Source: Limosilactobacillus oris (GTDB lineage: Bacteria; Bacillota; Bacilli; Lactobacillales; Lactobacillaceae). From it: 64,000 nucleotides of DNA. The notes under the pieces are model-generated. The model saw only the letters and a program-made list of their open reading frames with translations. It searched no databases and was not told where the DNA came from. The position numbers and the translations under genes were made by a program. This document shows positions 1 to 10,239 of the stretch, piece after piece; positions within the stretch are counted from its first letter, which is position 1, and every line of letters starts with the position of its first letter. The stretch covers positions 1,178,001 to 1,242,000 of the forward strand of contig NZ_CP104398.1 in the NCBI RefSeq assembly GCF_025311495.1, in the 5' to 3' direction.

Positions 1-883
1 GCAGGCCATATAGGGCCCCTAACAAGTTGGCCTCGTTGCCAAACTTGGCAGCTTGAATATCGGGCACCGCAATGTCGTCTTGCAAACGACGGTCACTCTC
101 CTGGAGCAGCTTAAACTGGTGACGGATCTCACTGACAACTACCGGCTGAGCACTGATTCCACCACCAATTAAGATCCGCTCAAGGTCAACAACGGCTTGA
201 ACATTGATTAGCAGGACTGCCACCCGCCGGCAAAAGGCAGCAAAAATCTCCCAGGCTGGCGGAGTATGTCGGTTAATTTCTACAAATGCCCGGCGGCCAT
301 CCCTGGAATCTGGCAAGCCACAGGCTGCCGCCACCGCTGCAATCATTTTGACGGCCGACGTACTGGCCCCAACCGTCGCCTCGTGGGGGTCCAAGTGATC
401 ATAGTTGTTGACAATCGCACTGATTTCACCGGCCCGAAAATGAGGCCCGGCCAGGAGCTGACCATTAATCATCAGCCCTCCGCCAACCGAAGTTCCCAGG
501 GTGACAACTGCTCCGTTGGCCACCGTCGTCAGGTTGCCTAGCCACATCTCCGCTAGGGTGGCGCAGTTGGCATCGTTGCCAACGTAGACCGGCAGTTCGG
601 TTAACCGGCGCACATACTCTGCCAGGTTAAATTCGCCCATAAAACCAAGCGCCCCCGTAAACTCCACCTGCCCCGTAGTCGGGTTGACGATTCCAGGGAC
701 ACTCACGCACACAGCATGAACATCCTGACTAGCGTGAATAAGCTGGGCAAGCGCCGCTAAAAAATCGTCCGCTCGCTGGGGCGTTGGCAACTGGTCCATC
801 GCAATAATATTGCCGGAATGATCGATCCGGGCACTTTTGATGGCCGTTCCTCCAATATCGATACTTAAATAGTAACGTTGCAC
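1..883 (-). CDS. ROK-family sugar kinase or regulator (3' end cut by window edge)
   Basis: The reverse strand reads from a GTG at 881-883 (Shine-Dalgarno-like GGGGAG a few bases upstream) through about 294 codons to the window edge without a stop. The N-terminus has the ROK phosphate-binding motif LSIDIGGTAIKSA; further on are VGNDANCATLAE and GTSVGGGLMING, typical of ROK kinases. No N-terminal helix-turn-helix precedes the kinase domain, so a sugar kinase (glucokinase-like) is more likely than a NagC/XylR-type repressor. The usual ROK cysteine-rich zinc site (CxCGxxGC) is not obvious. ROK proteins are normally close to 300 residues, so little is missing. It starts 20 bases after the brnQ stop on the same strand and may be cotranscribed. 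Substrate unknown. Confidence 0.8.
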   Translation of the reverse strand, partial: MQRYYLSIDIGGTAIKSARIDHSGNIIAMDQLPTPQRADDFLAALAQLIHASQDVHAVCVSVPGIVNPTTGQVEFTGALGFMGEFNLAEYVRRLTELPVYVGNDANCATLAEMWLGNLTTVANGAVVTLGTSVGGGLMINGQLLAGPHFRAGEISAIVNNYDHLDPHEATVGASTSAVKMIAAVAAACGLPDSRDGRRAFVEINRHTPPAWEIFAAFCRRVAVLLINVQAVVDLERILIGGGISAQPVVVSEIRHQFKLLQESDRRLQDDIAVPDIQAAKFGNEANLLGALYGL

Positions 884-903
884 TTGCTCACTCTCCCCTC
901 GCG

Positions 904-2256
904 TTATTTACCTGCATTATACCGCTGGTACTGCCGGACGGCCAAACCAATAGCTGTCCCGACAAGCGCAAAGGGCAGCCAAGCAAAACCCGTAGCAAAA
1001 AGTGGCAGATGCTGCTCTGCCCAACTGGTCAGTAAGCGGCTAACCGGCCATCCTTGCAAGGCTGACGGTACATTACCCACCAGGGCGAAGAAAGCGGGAA
1101 TTACCGTTAGTCCCAGTGCCCACCGGTATACCACTGGAGCCCGGCCAAATAATGGCGAAGCAAGGGCTACGCAAATCAAAACGATTGCTAAGGGGTACAG
1201 GAACATCAGTACCGGCGTCGACCAGGTTACAATCTGATCCAAGCCAAGGTTGGCAATTGAAAAGGATAGCAGACAGTTCAAGCGCAAAAAAGTCTTATAT
1301 GAAATCTGCGGGAAGCGCTGGTGGAAGTCCTGGGAAAAAGCAATCACTAACCCCATCGCCGTCGTCAGGCAGGTCACAGTTGCTAACGTCAATAAGAGTG
1401 CGTTGCCGAACGCCCCCAGGTAGTAATGAGCTACCTGGTTAAGGGTCGTTCCTCCGTTGGTCGCTAATGCAAACTGGTTCCTACTGGTGGTCCCGAGGTA
1501 AATCAGCCCCAGGTAGAGGACGCCGATCCCCAGAATACCGATAAATCCCCCCTTGGCCGTTGCTAGCGAGCGGGCCCGGTTATCGAAGCCCATTTGCTGG
1601 ACGGCCGCGACGACGGTTACTCCAAAGATCAGCATCGCCAGAGCGTCCATAGTGTTATAGCCCTGTAAAAAGCCATTCGCAAGGGGTTGCGTTAAATAGT
1701 CGTTTGTGGGGTGCGGAGTGGATAATTTACCCATTGGCCGGGAAAAGGCCAGGAGGAACACCACCAGGAGCATTACCAGAAAGGCCGGGTTCAGGACCTT
1801 GCCAATAATCTCTGTCACCCTTCCGGACTTCACTGAAAAGAAGTAGGTCACCAGGAAAAAGGCCCCGGTAAACAAAGCCAACCCCAGCGACTGCATCTTC
1901 GCCAGCAGGGCCGGAGCAATACCAATTGCGTAGGGAACGGTGGCCGTCCGGGGGGTGGCACAAAGCGGCCCAATGGTGGCGTGAACCATTACCAAGAAAA
2001 CCAGAGCAAACCAGTCACCGACCGGCCGGGCGAGGTCAAACAAGCCCCGGCTCCGGGTTACACTAAGCGCCAGGAGCGCTAGTAATGGCAGGAGGACCCC
2101 GGAACTAATAAAACCCGCCGCGGCCGGACCCCAGTTGGCTCCCGCCAGTTGGCCCAGATGGACTGGAAAGACCAGGTTTCCAGCCCCGAACAACATTCCA
2201 AAAACGAGTGAGCCAATCACCAGGTAGGTCCGGCCCCGTTGCCAGCGTACGTTCAT
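904..2256 (-). CDS. brnQ: Branched-chain amino acid carrier, BrnQ/LIVCS family
   Basis: About 450-residue integral membrane protein with roughly twelve hydrophobic segments, starting with the LIVCS signature IGSLVFGMLFGAGNLVFP at the N-terminus. Family members import leucine, isoleucine and valine by cation symport. Two ATGs lie back to back (2259 and 2256); a GAGGAGAG site at 2265-2272 suits the second slightly better. The ROK kinase follows after 20 bases, an unusual partner for an amino-acid carrier. Upstream is a copy of the dispersed hairpin repeat (2300-2485). Confidence 0.9.
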   Translation of the reverse strand: MNVRWQRGRTYLVIGSLVFGMLFGAGNLVFPVHLGQLAGANWGPAAAGFISSGVLLPLLALLALSVTRSRGLFDLARPVGDWFALVFLVMVHATIGPLCATPRTATVPYAIGIAPALLAKMQSLGLALFTGAFFLVTYFFSVKSGRVTEIIGKVLNPAFLVMLLVVFLLAFSRPMGKLSTPHPTNDYLTQPLANGFLQGYNTMDALAMLIFGVTVVAAVQQMGFDNRARSLATAKGGFIGILGIGVLYLGLIYLGTTSRNQFALATNGGTTLNQVAHYYLGAFGNALLLTLATVTCLTTAMGLVIAFSQDFHQRFPQISYKTFLRLNCLLSFSIANLGLDQIVTWSTPVLMFLYPLAIVLICVALASPLFGRAPVVYRWALGLTVIPAFFALVGNVPSALQGWPVSRLLTSWAEQHLPLFATGFAWLPFALVGTAIGLAVRQYQRYNAGK

Positions 2257-2299
2257 CATCAATTCTCTCCTCGTCAATAATCCTATAAATTATACCGGG

Positions 2300-2485
2300 A
2301 ATACGAAAAAGAGAGTGGGACAGAACTAGCTTAACTAGTTCGTCGTCCCACCTCCGCAAGGATGGCTAGGTTGGTCAAATGCTGATAAATCAGCGTTTGA
2401 ACTGCCAGCCATCTACTGCGCTGTTGCATTTTTAACTTTAAAACAGTAAAGAGACTGAGTTAATTCCCAGTCTCCTTTATTTATT
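2300..2485 (+). repeat. Dispersed intergenic hairpin repeat, copy 1
   Basis: Noncoding stretch with two inverted repeats: an outer GTGGGAC...GTCCCAC stem around an AACTAG-rich core (about 2315-2350), and a GAGACTG...CAGTCTC stem (2451-2474). The same order, with matching sequence between the stems, recurs inverted at 16655-16770 and partly at 40735-40822. It looks like a small structured element that also supplies a terminator for the phosphoketolase gene. Confidence 0.6.
2440..2480 (-). terminator. Terminator downstream of phosphoketolase
   Basis: Stem GAGACTG (2451-2457)/CAGTCTC (2468-2474) with T-rich tracts on both sides, 40-60 bases past the phosphoketolase stop. It lies inside the dispersed repeat copy 1. 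Confidence 0.6.
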
Positions 2486-2513
2486 AAGTGTTTAATTAGC
2501 AATCAGGAGTTGA

Positions 2514-4925
2514 TTACTTGAGACCCTTCCAAGTCCAGTTAGTAACTTCTGGTAAGTCCTTACCTTCTGAACGAATGTAGTGGTTGTGCTTGTTAATCAT
2601 GTTGTCCATCTTGGCAACGAAAGCAGCAGCCTTTTGTTCGTAGCCAGGTACGTTTTGGATAGCGTCCTTAGCCAAGTGGAACCGGTCCAGTTCGTTCAAT
2701 ACACGCATGTCGAATGGAGTGGTGATGTCACCATTTTCTTCGTATGAGTGGATGTGAACGTTGCGGTTAGCACGGTCGAAGAACAGGGCTTGGATCATGT
2801 CACGGAAACCGTGCCATGCGAAGATCACTGGCTTGTCAGTAGTGAAGTATTGGTTGAACTCTGCATCAGTCAATCCTTCAGGGTTCTTGTCAGTGTTCAT
2901 CAGCTTCATGATTTCCACAATGTTGATGTAACGAATCTTCAATTCTGGGAAGTTGTCGTGCAGAATGTCGATTGCGGCAAGAGCTTCTTCAGTAGGTTCA
3001 GTACCAGCTGAAGCAAAGACAACGTCAGGTTCGCTACCTTGGTCAGTAGAAGCCCAGTCGATGTAGCCAAGACCGTTGTCAACCAATTCAGTAGCTTCGT
3101 CAATGGAGAACCATTGTGCACGTGGGTGCTTGGAAGTTACGAAGATGTTGATGCATTCTTGGTCGTTGAAGGCCTTGTTGGATACAGCCATCAGGGAGTT
3201 AGTATCTGCTGGAAGGTATTCCTTAACAAGGTCTGGACGTTCCTTTTCGAACATGTGAGTCAACAGACCTGGATCTTGGTGAGTGTAACCGTTGTGATCT
3301 TGTTGGAAGACAGTTGAAGTATCAACAAAGTTCAATGCTGGGTACTGCTTACGCCAGTAAAGATCCTTTGCCTTCCGTAACCACTTCATGTGTTGAGTCA
3401 GCATGGAGTCAACAACCCGGCCGAATGATTCGTAAGTTGCGAAGAAACCGTGACGACCAGTCAGAGTGTAACCTTCAAGGAAACCTTCTGCTTGGTGTTC
3501 AGACAATTGAGAATCAATCATCCGACCTTGTGGTGCCAGGTTTTCATCGTTTGGTTCGTGGATATCTTCCATCCATTGACGCTTGTCATTGTCAAGGAAT
3601 GCGTACAGACGGTTAGACTTAGATTCGTCAGGACCGAAACCACGGAAAGTATCTGGGTTCAGTTCTGCCATCTTGCTGAGGTACTTACCCCATTCCAGCA
3701 TATCCTGCTTAACAACAGTACCGTGGTTTTGAACGTCAACGGCAAAGTCACGGTAGTTAGGCAAGATCAGCGGCTTAGGATCCTTACCACCATTAGTGAT
3801 TGGGTTCATTGCCATCCGCTTGTCACCGTCAGGAGTGTTTTGTTCAACTAAGTCAACTGGGTGACCATTTTCGTCGAACAATTCTTCTGGCTTGTATGAC
3901 TTCATCCAGTCAACCAGCATGTCCTTGTGTTCCATATCATCTTGTGATACCGGAATAGGAATCTGGTGAGCACGGAATGAGTTTTCGATTGGGTTACCAT
4001 CAAGATCCTTAACTGGACCAGTCCAACCCTTAGGTGCACGGAAGATGATCATTGGCCATTGTGGCAGTGAATCATCGTTGTTTTCACGAGCGTTCTTTTG
4101 AATAGCCTTGATGTCTTCGATGGCCTTGTCCATCGTCTTAGCCATTTGTTCGTGAACATCCATGTGGTCCTTGTAACCATCGAATTCACCTTCACGGTCA
4201 GCTTCCTTGTAAGCGGAAACGAAGTATGGCTTCCAGCCCATTCCTTCGAAGTACTTAGTCAGTTCTTCATCACTCATCCGAGAAAGGATAGTTGGGTTAG
4301 AAATCTTGAAGCCGTTAACTTGGATGATTGGTAATACCGCACCATCCTTGATTGGGTTGATGAACTTGTCAGAGAACCATGAAGCAGCCAGTGGGCCAGT
4401 TTCAGCTTCCCCGTCACCGATTTCAACAGCGGCGATAACGTCTGGGTTATCTAAGATGGCACCAACACCGTGGGAAAGTGAGTAACCAAGTTCCCCACCT
4501 TCGTGGATTGAACCTGGAGTTTCAGGTGCGGCGTGTGATGCAGTACCACCAGGGAAGGAGAAGTGCTTGAACAACTTAGCCATCCCTGCAGCATCTTGGG
4601 TAATTTCTGGGTAAATCTCAGTGTATGAGCCATCCAAGTATGAGTTGTTAACCATAACTTGGCCACCGTGACCGGAACCTTCGATGTAGAACATGTCCAG
4701 GTCGTACTTCTTGATAACCCGGTTCAGGTGGGCGTAAATGAAGTTTTGTGGAACAATCGTACCCCAGTGACCAATTGGCTTTGGCTTAACGTCTTCAGCC
4801 TTCAATGGTTGACGTAACAGTGGGTTGCTCATCAAGAACAAAGTACCAACTGAAAGGTAGTTTGCTGCACGCCAATAAGCGTCAACACTTTCCAAGTATT
4901 GCTTGGAATCGTAATCTACTGCCAT
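2514..4925 (-). CDS. xfp: Xylulose-5-phosphate/fructose-6-phosphate phosphoketolase
   Basis: This ThDP enzyme cleaves xylulose-5-phosphate (often also fructose-6-phosphate) with phosphate to acetyl-phosphate and glyceraldehyde-3-phosphate, the defining step of heterofermentative lactobacilli. The 803-residue length is normal for the family. Seen: [10 protein letters not shown] near residues 51-60, SGHGG near 84-88 and the ThDP/Mg motif GDGEAETGP at about 170-178. The start at 4925 is set by AGAAGGAG ten bases upstream; an upstream in-frame ATG at 4976 lacks a ribosome site. Codon use is biased as in a highly expressed gene. A strong promoter lies at 5007-5034. Zwf and Gnd, which feed this step, lie 14-17 kb away. 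Confidence 0.97.
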   Translation of the reverse strand: MAVDYDSKQYLESVDAYWRAANYLSVGTLFLMSNPLLRQPLKAEDVKPKPIGHWGTIVPQNFIYAHLNRVIKKYDLDMFYIEGSGHGGQVMVNNSYLDGSYTEIYPEITQDAAGMAKLFKHFSFPGGTASHAAPETPGSIHEGGELGYSLSHGVGAILDNPDVIAAVEIGDGEAETGPLAASWFSDKFINPIKDGAVLPIIQVNGFKISNPTILSRMSDEELTKYFEGMGWKPYFVSAYKEADREGEFDGYKDHMDVHEQMAKTMDKAIEDIKAIQKNARENNDDSLPQWPMIIFRAPKGWTGPVKDLDGNPIENSFRAHQIPIPVSQDDMEHKDMLVDWMKSYKPEELFDENGHPVDLVEQNTPDGDKRMAMNPITNGGKDPKPLILPNYRDFAVDVQNHGTVVKQDMLEWGKYLSKMAELNPDTFRGFGPDESKSNRLYAFLDNDKRQWMEDIHEPNDENLAPQGRMIDSQLSEHQAEGFLEGYTLTGRHGFFATYESFGRVVDSMLTQHMKWLRKAKDLYWRKQYPALNFVDTSTVFQQDHNGYTHQDPGLLTHMFEKERPDLVKEYLPADTNSLMAVSNKAFNDQECINIFVTSKHPRAQWFSIDEATELVDNGLGYIDWASTDQGSEPDVVFASAGTEPTEEALAAIDILHDNFPELKIRYINIVEIMKLMNTDKNPEGLTDAEFNQYFTTDKPVIFAWHGFRDMIQALFFDRANRNVHIHSYEENGDITTPFDMRVLNELDRFHLAKDAIQNVPGYEQKAAAFVAKMDNMINKHNHYIRSEGKDLPEVTNWTWKGLK

Positions 4926-5006
4926 TCTAATAAACACTCCTTCTGAATAAATCAAATACGTTCGTGCTTCTAACAACTAACGTAAACCATTCAATTTACA
5001 CCTTAT

Positions 5007-5034
5007 ATGATATACACTTTTTCTTTAAAGTCAA
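5007..5034 (-). promoter_or_regulatory. Promoter of phosphoketolase gene
   Basis: Reverse-strand TTGACT (-35) and TATCAT (-10) separated by 16 bases, about 80 bases upstream of the start codon. Close to sigma-A consensus, fitting a strongly expressed glycolytic gene. The rest of the 4926-5215 gap holds no other feature I recognise. Confidence 0.65.
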
Positions 5035-5215
5035 CCTTTTTGAAAATTGATACGGTCCAATTATCAAATTTTAATCTTTTTTAGCCGTTCTTTAACTTCT
5101 GCTTATTGATAATAACCAGCTAAAAGCGCACTATAGCGGTCCCTAAACCCCACACTGCAGTCAGGGGTGTATACTAAAAAATGTAATATTAGCTAAAGAT
5201 GGGAGCAAGGAGCAA

Positions 5216-6331
5216 TTGGTAGAGTTAAACAGCCTGAACCGCGCGGATATCGGTGATTTTGAAAAACTTATGGCGGTAACGACGGTGATGACCCAGTCCG
5301 TCATCACCTTCCTCCTGCCGGCCACTCACGCAATCGGTCAGCAGTTTTTCCTGGGTGGAATCTATGAACTCATTAAGTTCAGCGCCCCCGCTTTCATCTT
5401 TGGAATTGTGTACTCAACCGTCCGTACCCATCCCGATGCCCACCTCCGCGATTACCCACACTTTATGCTCAACCGCTGGCACATCCTATTCGTACCGTCA
5501 ATTTTATGGACGACTGTTTACCTGCTGGTGCTGCCACAGTTGCAGCAGCACCAGCACTACCACAACTGGGCGAGCTTTGCCTGGCAGTTCATTAACGGGA
5601 ACGCGGCACCCCACCTGTGGTACAACGTGATGATGCTGCAATTTATCATCATCATGCCCCTCTTTTGGTGGCTCGCCTGCCTGGTTCACCACCAGCCGGC
5701 CCGTGGCTGCTTGCTCTTTTCGCTGGCCCTGCTCTTTGAAATCTGCTGGCACCTGCTATATGAGCGGGTCGTTTTTCACGGCTATCAGGCCCAGCACTGG
5801 TACCTGCTTGACCGGGTCTTCCCGAGCTTCATTATTTTTGCCGTCGGTGGAGTTCTCACGCACGTATTTGCAACCAAGCTACGCCCATTTATGGCTCGGC
5901 ACTGGCTGGCCCAACTGGTCCTCTGGCTATTCTTCTTGTATATCGTTACCGCTGACTTCTTTCGTTACGGCTATCCGGTTCGCTTGACCAACGCCCCTTA
6001 CTACCTGCCGTCGATGATTTTTTATAATCTCTCCACGATCGGCCTGATTGCCACCCTGCTCGGCCACCTGCAAAAGTTCCGCAACCAGTGGCTCCCCTTC
6101 ATCCATTGGTTTGCGCTCTATGCCCACCGCGCCTTTCTTGGTCACATTTTCTGGCTCTACTGGCTCTGGCAGGCCAGCCGGCGGTTCTTGCCGTGGCTGC
6201 CGCTCGAGCTGACCCTCCCCCTGCTGGTCATCCTTACCGTAATCTGCTCCTTTGCCTTTGCCTACGGTGCCCACCGGACCTGGTCAGGAATCAAGCGCGC
6301 CTGTGGACACCGCCAAATCAAAAACGGCTGA
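5216..6331 (+). CDS. Membrane acyltransferase, acyltransferase-3 family
   Basis: A 371-residue protein with about ten transmembrane segments, resembling the acyltransferase-3/WecH family that O-acetylates surface glycans or wall polymers. Seen: early PATHAIGQQFF region, the loop motif HLWYNVMM at about residue 139, and a late ALYAHRAFLGHIFW segment. It starts at TTG 5216 with AAGGAG five bases upstream; the next ATG is 18 codons on and lacks a good site. The acceptor is not predictable. It converges with the GntR regulator, 20 bases apart, without an obvious terminator. Confidence 0.75.
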   Translation: MVELNSLNRADIGDFEKLMAVTTVMTQSVITFLLPATHAIGQQFFLGGIYELIKFSAPAFIFGIVYSTVRTHPDAHLRDYPHFMLNRWHILFVPSILWTTVYLLVLPQLQQHQHYHNWASFAWQFINGNAAPHLWYNVMMLQFIIIMPLFWWLACLVHHQPARGCLLFSLALLFEICWHLLYERVVFHGYQAQHWYLLDRVFPSFIIFAVGGVLTHVFATKLRPFMARHWLAQLVLWLFFLYIVTADFFRYGYPVRLTNAPYYLPSMIFYNLSTIGLIATLLGHLQKFRNQWLPFIHWFALYAHRAFLGHIFWLYWLWQASRRFLPWLPLELTLPLLVILTVICSFAFAYGAHRTWSGIKRACGHRQIKNG

Positions 6332-6351
6332 GAGCACGCTCCCAACCGCTG

Positions 6352-7083
6352 TTAGCCTTCCTGGTCCAGGTTGATAAAAGTACTATACCGCATATAACGG
6401 TAGTGAATCCGCATACTGGAAACCTCAAATGGGGTTCCGTCGTCAAGGAAAAAGACCCCATCCATTACCGCAACCGGCTCCGTTGGTTTCAACTCCAACA
6501 GTTTTTGGTCGTCAGCTGTCGATGGTGACACACTGATGGTCGTAAAGGACTTGGTGACCCGTTTGCCCTTGGTATCCTCTAAGTAGTTGAAAATCGAACT
6601 GTTAACCACGGCCGGGGAAAGGGTCGGCACGATCTTAATCGGAATAAAGCCAGTCTCAATCATAAAGGGCTGGTCGTCAATCAAGCGCAGTCGTTTAATC
6701 TGGTAAACAAAGTCGGTGTTGCTGAGAAAAAGCTCTTCCTGGATGTCCGCGTTGGCTGGGACAACCTGGTAGTCAAGCAGCCGGATGCTCTGCTTCTTAC
6801 CGTCTAGCTGGAAACTGTCGGTAATCCCGAGATTACTGCCTTCGTAGTGGAAGAGGGATTGATTTTTGAGGTAGAGGGGGTTAATGAAGGTCCCCGACCC
6901 CCGTTTTTTAAAGATAATCCCCTGCTGGGCCAGGATGCCGAGCGCGCGTTTGATGGAGCTCCGGCTTACCCCATAGGTTTCACTCAGGCTCCGTTCGTCA
7001 GGCAGGCGCATCCCCGCATACTGATTTTTCAAGATTTTTTGTTTTATATCGCGCATTACAGAGCGGTATACTAAATCTGCCAT
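6352..7083 (-). CDS. GntR-family regulator with UTRA domain (HutC subfamily)
   Basis: 243 residues. The N-terminal winged helix (about 1-70) contains RLPDERSLSETYGVSRSSIKRAL and the wing GIIFKKRGSGTFI. From about 90 to 235 it matches the UTRA ligand-binding fold (QIKRLRLIDDQPFMIETGFIP, then DGVFFLDDGTPFEVSSMRIH). Such proteins repress sugar or amino-sugar genes and release DNA on binding a phosphorylated sugar. Start at 7083 has GAGGAG upstream. The 125-base gap to the divergent YbaK-family gene should hold its operators, but I see no clear symmetric site. Target unknown. Confidence 0.85.
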   Translation of the reverse strand: MADLVYRSVMRDIKQKILKNQYAGMRLPDERSLSETYGVSRSSIKRALGILAQQGIIFKKRGSGTFINPLYLKNQSLFHYEGSNLGITDSFQLDGKKQSIRLLDYQVVPANADIQEELFLSNTDFVYQIKRLRLIDDQPFMIETGFIPIKIVPTLSPAVVNSSIFNYLEDTKGKRVTKSFTTISVSPSTADDQKLLELKPTEPVAVMDGVFFLDDGTPFEVSSMRIHYRYMRYSTFINLDQEG

Positions 7084-7208
7084 GTTTTTAGCTCCTCAGA
7101 TTTATTTCCTGTGCTGTTATATTCATTACTAGTATAACAGACCTATTTTTAATTGGGACCTTTTTATAAAAGATTGGTCCGTTCCATTATTTCGAAAGGA
7201 ATCTTATT

Positions 7209-7727
7209 ATGAGTAAAAAGAACAAAAAAAGCAAATTAAAAAAGACCCAAGTCGAACAAATCCTCGATAAAAACAAAATCGCCTACCAGCAAGCTGAGTT
7301 CCCTACCCACCAGGATGGGGACGTCCGCACAATGACGGTGGATCACACCGGGATTGATGAGCATACCATCTATAAGACCCTAGTCCTGACCGGAAACGCC
7401 ACCGGCCCGCTCGTCGGAGTCATCCCCGTTGATACCCACCTCGATGAAAAAAAGCTGGCGAAGGTTTCCGGTAACAAAAAGGTCAACATGGTCCCGTTGA
7501 AGAACCTGCTCAAGACTACCGGTTACGTCCACGGGGCCAACACCCCGGTCGGTATTTACGAAAAGTTCCAATACCCGATCTTTATCGACCAGTCAGCCCG
7601 GGAGCAGGGGAACATCTACGTTTCATCCGGCAAAATCGGCCGGTCAGTACAGCTCAATGCTGAAGACCTCGCCCAGCTTGTCCACGCAGAATTCGCCGAC
7701 TTGCAGCAGGCCCATTTCAACGGTTAG
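7209..7727 (+). CDS. ybaK: YbaK/EbsC-family aminoacyl-tRNA deacylase (Cys-tRNA(Pro) type)
   Basis: 172 residues. The family hydrolyses mischarged tRNA, typically Cys-tRNA(Pro), in trans. Conserved parts: IYKTLVLTGNATGPLVGVIPVD in the middle, KKLAKVSGNKKVNM and the C-terminal SSGKIGRSVQL loop. A lysine-rich N-terminus (SKKNKKSKLKK) may aid RNA binding. GAAAGGA precedes the ATG. It stands alone between the divergent GntR regulator and the dipeptidase gene. Confidence 0.88.
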   Translation: MSKKNKKSKLKKTQVEQILDKNKIAYQQAEFPTHQDGDVRTMTVDHTGIDEHTIYKTLVLTGNATGPLVGVIPVDTHLDEKKLAKVSGNKKVNMVPLKNLLKTTGYVHGANTPVGIYEKFQYPIFIDQSAREQGNIYVSSGKIGRSVQLNAEDLAQLVHAEFADLQQAHFNG

Positions 7728-7827
7728 TTACGGGGAGTAATGTTTGACCAGATCATTGCTAAACCTTAAAATAATAGTATAGGAAACGCTTTTGTTCATC
7801 AGGTTTGTAGAAAGGTCTGAATACGTA

Positions 7828-9261
7828 ATGAAGAAAAACTTATCTGCTTGCACTACCGTTCTTGTTGGTAAAAATGCCAGCATTGACGGGTCGACGATGG
7901 CTGCCCGTAATGACGACACCTTTGGCCCACTGAACCCAATGCGGCTGGTTGTCTACCCGGCCTACCGCAACCACCCTAACCAGGTCAAGGCTTACCTCAA
8001 CCACTGTGTCGTCGACCGTCCAGCTGATGGCTACAGCTACCAGGGGACGCCGAACGTCGATTACAAGAACCAGGGGATTTTTGACGAAAGCGGCTTTAAC
8101 TCCCAAAATGTCGGCATGAGCGCGACTGAAAGTGTTTACGCCAACGAGCGGGTCCTTTCGTTTGACCCCCTGAACACCGAATCCGGGATTAACGAGGACC
8201 TCATCGTTGCCACCACCCTTCCCTTCATCAACAGTGCTAAGGAAGGGGTTAGCTACCTGGGTGGCCTGATCAAGAAGTACGGTTCTGCTGAAGGAAACGG
8301 GGTCATCTTCAGTGACAAAAATGATATTTGGTACATGGAGATCGTCACCGGGCACCACTGGGTTGCCCAGCGGATTCCAGATGATGCCTACGCCGTCACC
8401 GGAAACCGGGTTGCCATCCAACAGGTCGACTTTAGCGACCCTGACAACTTTATGTGGTCGGAAGGAATCCAGGAGTTCGTTGAACAGCACCACCTGAACC
8501 CGGACAAGCACGGCTGGAATTTCCGCCATATTTTCGGTACCGCTAACTTCTTCGACCAGCACTACAACACTCCCCGCCAGTGGTACGGGCACAAAATTCT
8601 AAACCCAACAGTTGAGATGGACCCACTGGACTTTGACCTGCCGTTCATCATGCGGAGCGACCGGAAGCTGACCCTGGAAGATGTCGAACAGGTATTAAGC
8701 AGCCACTACCAGAGCACCCCTTACGACCCACTGGGCAGGGGGACGGACGAAGAAAAGCACCTCTTCCGGCCAATCTCGTTGAACCGGACCCAAAACTCCC
8801 ACGTCCTGCAAGTTCGCAACGACCTGCCTGAAGCAGCCTCGACCATTATGTGGATGTGCTTCGGGGTACCAACCTTTACCCCATACGTTCCGTTCTTCGG
8901 TCAGGCCCAGGACATGGACGAAAGCTACCGGGAAACCCCAATGGAACTGAATATGGATCTCAAGAGCGCCTACTGGATGTACCGCGCCCTGTCGATGATC
9001 GTGGAGGCTCACCACGCTGAATTTGCTCAACAGGATCTCGACTACCTCAAAGACTGCCGGGAATACCTTTACCGGTGGGTCAACACCGTCGCCCCACAAG
9101 TTGCTGGCAAGGACAGCAGTGAGGTCAGCGCCTTCCTGAGCGCCGAAAGCCACAAGATGGTTGCAGAACTAGCCAAGCGGACCAAGGACCTGATGGCGAA
9201 GTTGATTATGCACGGCCTGGAGCTTTCCAAGCTGACCTTCATTATGGATAAGAACCTTTAA
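7828..9261 (+). CDS. pepD: C69-family dipeptidase (PepD-like)
   Basis: 477 residues from ATG 7828, chosen because AGAAAGG lies about 12 bases upstream; an earlier in-frame ATG at 7792 has none. Family C69 enzymes are N-terminal nucleophile hydrolases; the sequence begins MKKNLSAC, giving Cys8 as the expected nucleophile after removal of a short propeptide. TMAARNDD shortly after matches the family. They cleave dipeptides in the cytoplasm, useful to a peptide-dependent lactobacillus. A strong hairpin (9277-9316) follows. Confidence 0.9.
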   Translation: MKKNLSACTTVLVGKNASIDGSTMAARNDDTFGPLNPMRLVVYPAYRNHPNQVKAYLNHCVVDRPADGYSYQGTPNVDYKNQGIFDESGFNSQNVGMSATESVYANERVLSFDPLNTESGINEDLIVATTLPFINSAKEGVSYLGGLIKKYGSAEGNGVIFSDKNDIWYMEIVTGHHWVAQRIPDDAYAVTGNRVAIQQVDFSDPDNFMWSEGIQEFVEQHHLNPDKHGWNFRHIFGTANFFDQHYNTPRQWYGHKILNPTVEMDPLDFDLPFIMRSDRKLTLEDVEQVLSSHYQSTPYDPLGRGTDEEKHLFRPISLNRTQNSHVLQVRNDLPEAASTIMWMCFGVPTFTPYVPFFGQAQDMDESYRETPMELNMDLKSAYWMYRALSMIVEAHHAEFAQQDLDYLKDCREYLYRWVNTVAPQVAGKDSSEVSAFLSAESHKMVAELAKRTKDLMAKLIMHGLELSKLTFIMDKNL

Positions 9262-9276
9262 TTTCATCCGTACCCC

Positions 9277-9316
9277 AAAAAACTCCCCCTCGTTGAACAA
9301 CGAGGGGGAGTTTTTT
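9277..9316. terminator. Bidirectional terminator, pepD / 9-TM gene
   Basis: Stem ACTCCCCCTCGTTG/CAACGAGGGGGAGT flanked by A6 and T6, serving both converging genes. Confidence 0.9.
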
Positions 9317-10239
9317 CATATCATCAATAGGCAACAACTGACTAATACCGCAGCTAATAAAAGTGCACCCAAACACCGGTAACGCAACTGGTGCTTCCTG
9401 GCTAACCCGTACTGGTACTGCAGCCGGTACCGTTGCAGGGCGGCTAGTACGCCGGTAGTCAGCTCGGCGACGAGGATGCTAACGGCCACGCAGGCACCAA
9501 CAGCTCCCGTCGGTTCACCATTCCACCGCCAAACCAACAGCGGTACCCCTAAAACCAGGCAAAACAATCCTGCCGCAAGCTGACACCCTAGGATCATCTG
9601 GTAGCCAGCACTCAGCCGGGCCGGTACCGGAGTCAGTAAACGGTCGCGGTTACGCCACTGACAGTAAAGCAGGACGCCAAGGGCCACCGCATTCGCCAGC
9701 ACGACCAGCCGCGCGGCACCTCCGAACGGCGCCAAGACCGGTGGAAAGATAATTGCCGTCACCAGCAAGGCGGCCGGCATCAGCCATAGCGATAGGCGGT
9801 CACGGTCACCGGCGGGCGTTGTCCAGGACCAGCGTTGCCAGAGATAAATCCCCAGCCCCGCCTGACCACAGTTCAGGAGCAGAAAGACGGACTGCCAGCC
9901 AGCTAGTTTATCTGGTAGGAGAATCGCGCGCGGCTGGCCCCAGGCAAGAACGGTCGAACAACTCAGCACCAACGCATAGGCAAGAATCGCCCAATTGTCA
10001 CGCAGCTGATTAACGGTCGGCCGTTGGTATAAGATTACGAGATTATAAATATTGGCGAGGATCACGACCGCCGACAAGAGCAAGACGGACTCTTGAACAT
10101 CATCCCCAGTTGCCAGCGGTCGGCCCAGTGCGTGGGCCACACTGGCAATGACCAGCCAACTCACCGTCCAGGCTAACGGCAACTGTGGCGCTAATATCAA
10201 CGGTCGCCTTGTACTTTGCTTTTCCAACTGCTTACTCAC
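9316..10239 (-). CDS. Nine-span membrane protein coupled to aspartate decarboxylase
   Basis: I do not recognise this family. The 307 residues contain about nine hydrophobic segments with short basic loops and no signal peptide or catalytic motif. The GTG start overlaps the stop of the upstream aspartate 4-decarboxylase gene by four bases (GTGA), so translation is probably coupled; AAGAAG just upstream may serve as ribosome site. In several lactobacilli the decarboxylase is paired with an aspartate/alanine exchanger; this protein is shorter and does not look like AspT, so a transport role is only context-based. Strong terminator at its end. Confidence 0.6.
   Translation of the reverse strand: MSKQLEKQSTRRPLILAPQLPLAWTVSWLVIASVAHALGRPLATGDDVQESVLLLSAVVILANIYNLVILYQRPTVNQLRDNWAILAYALVLSCSTVLAWGQPRAILLPDKLAGWQSVFLLLNCGQAGLGIYLWQRWSWTTPAGDRDRLSLWLMPAALLVTAIIFPPVLAPFGGAARLVVLANAVALGVLLYCQWRNRDRLLTPVPARLSAGYQMILGCQLAAGLFCLVLGVPLLVWRWNGEPTGAVGACVAVSILVAELTTGVLAALQRYRLQYQYGLARKHQLRYRCLGALLLAAVLVSCCLLMI

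Noticed and set aside
7840-8592. 250-codon open frame on the - strand
   Set aside because: Shadow of the C69 dipeptidase gene, whose frame has clear family motifs and a ribosome site.
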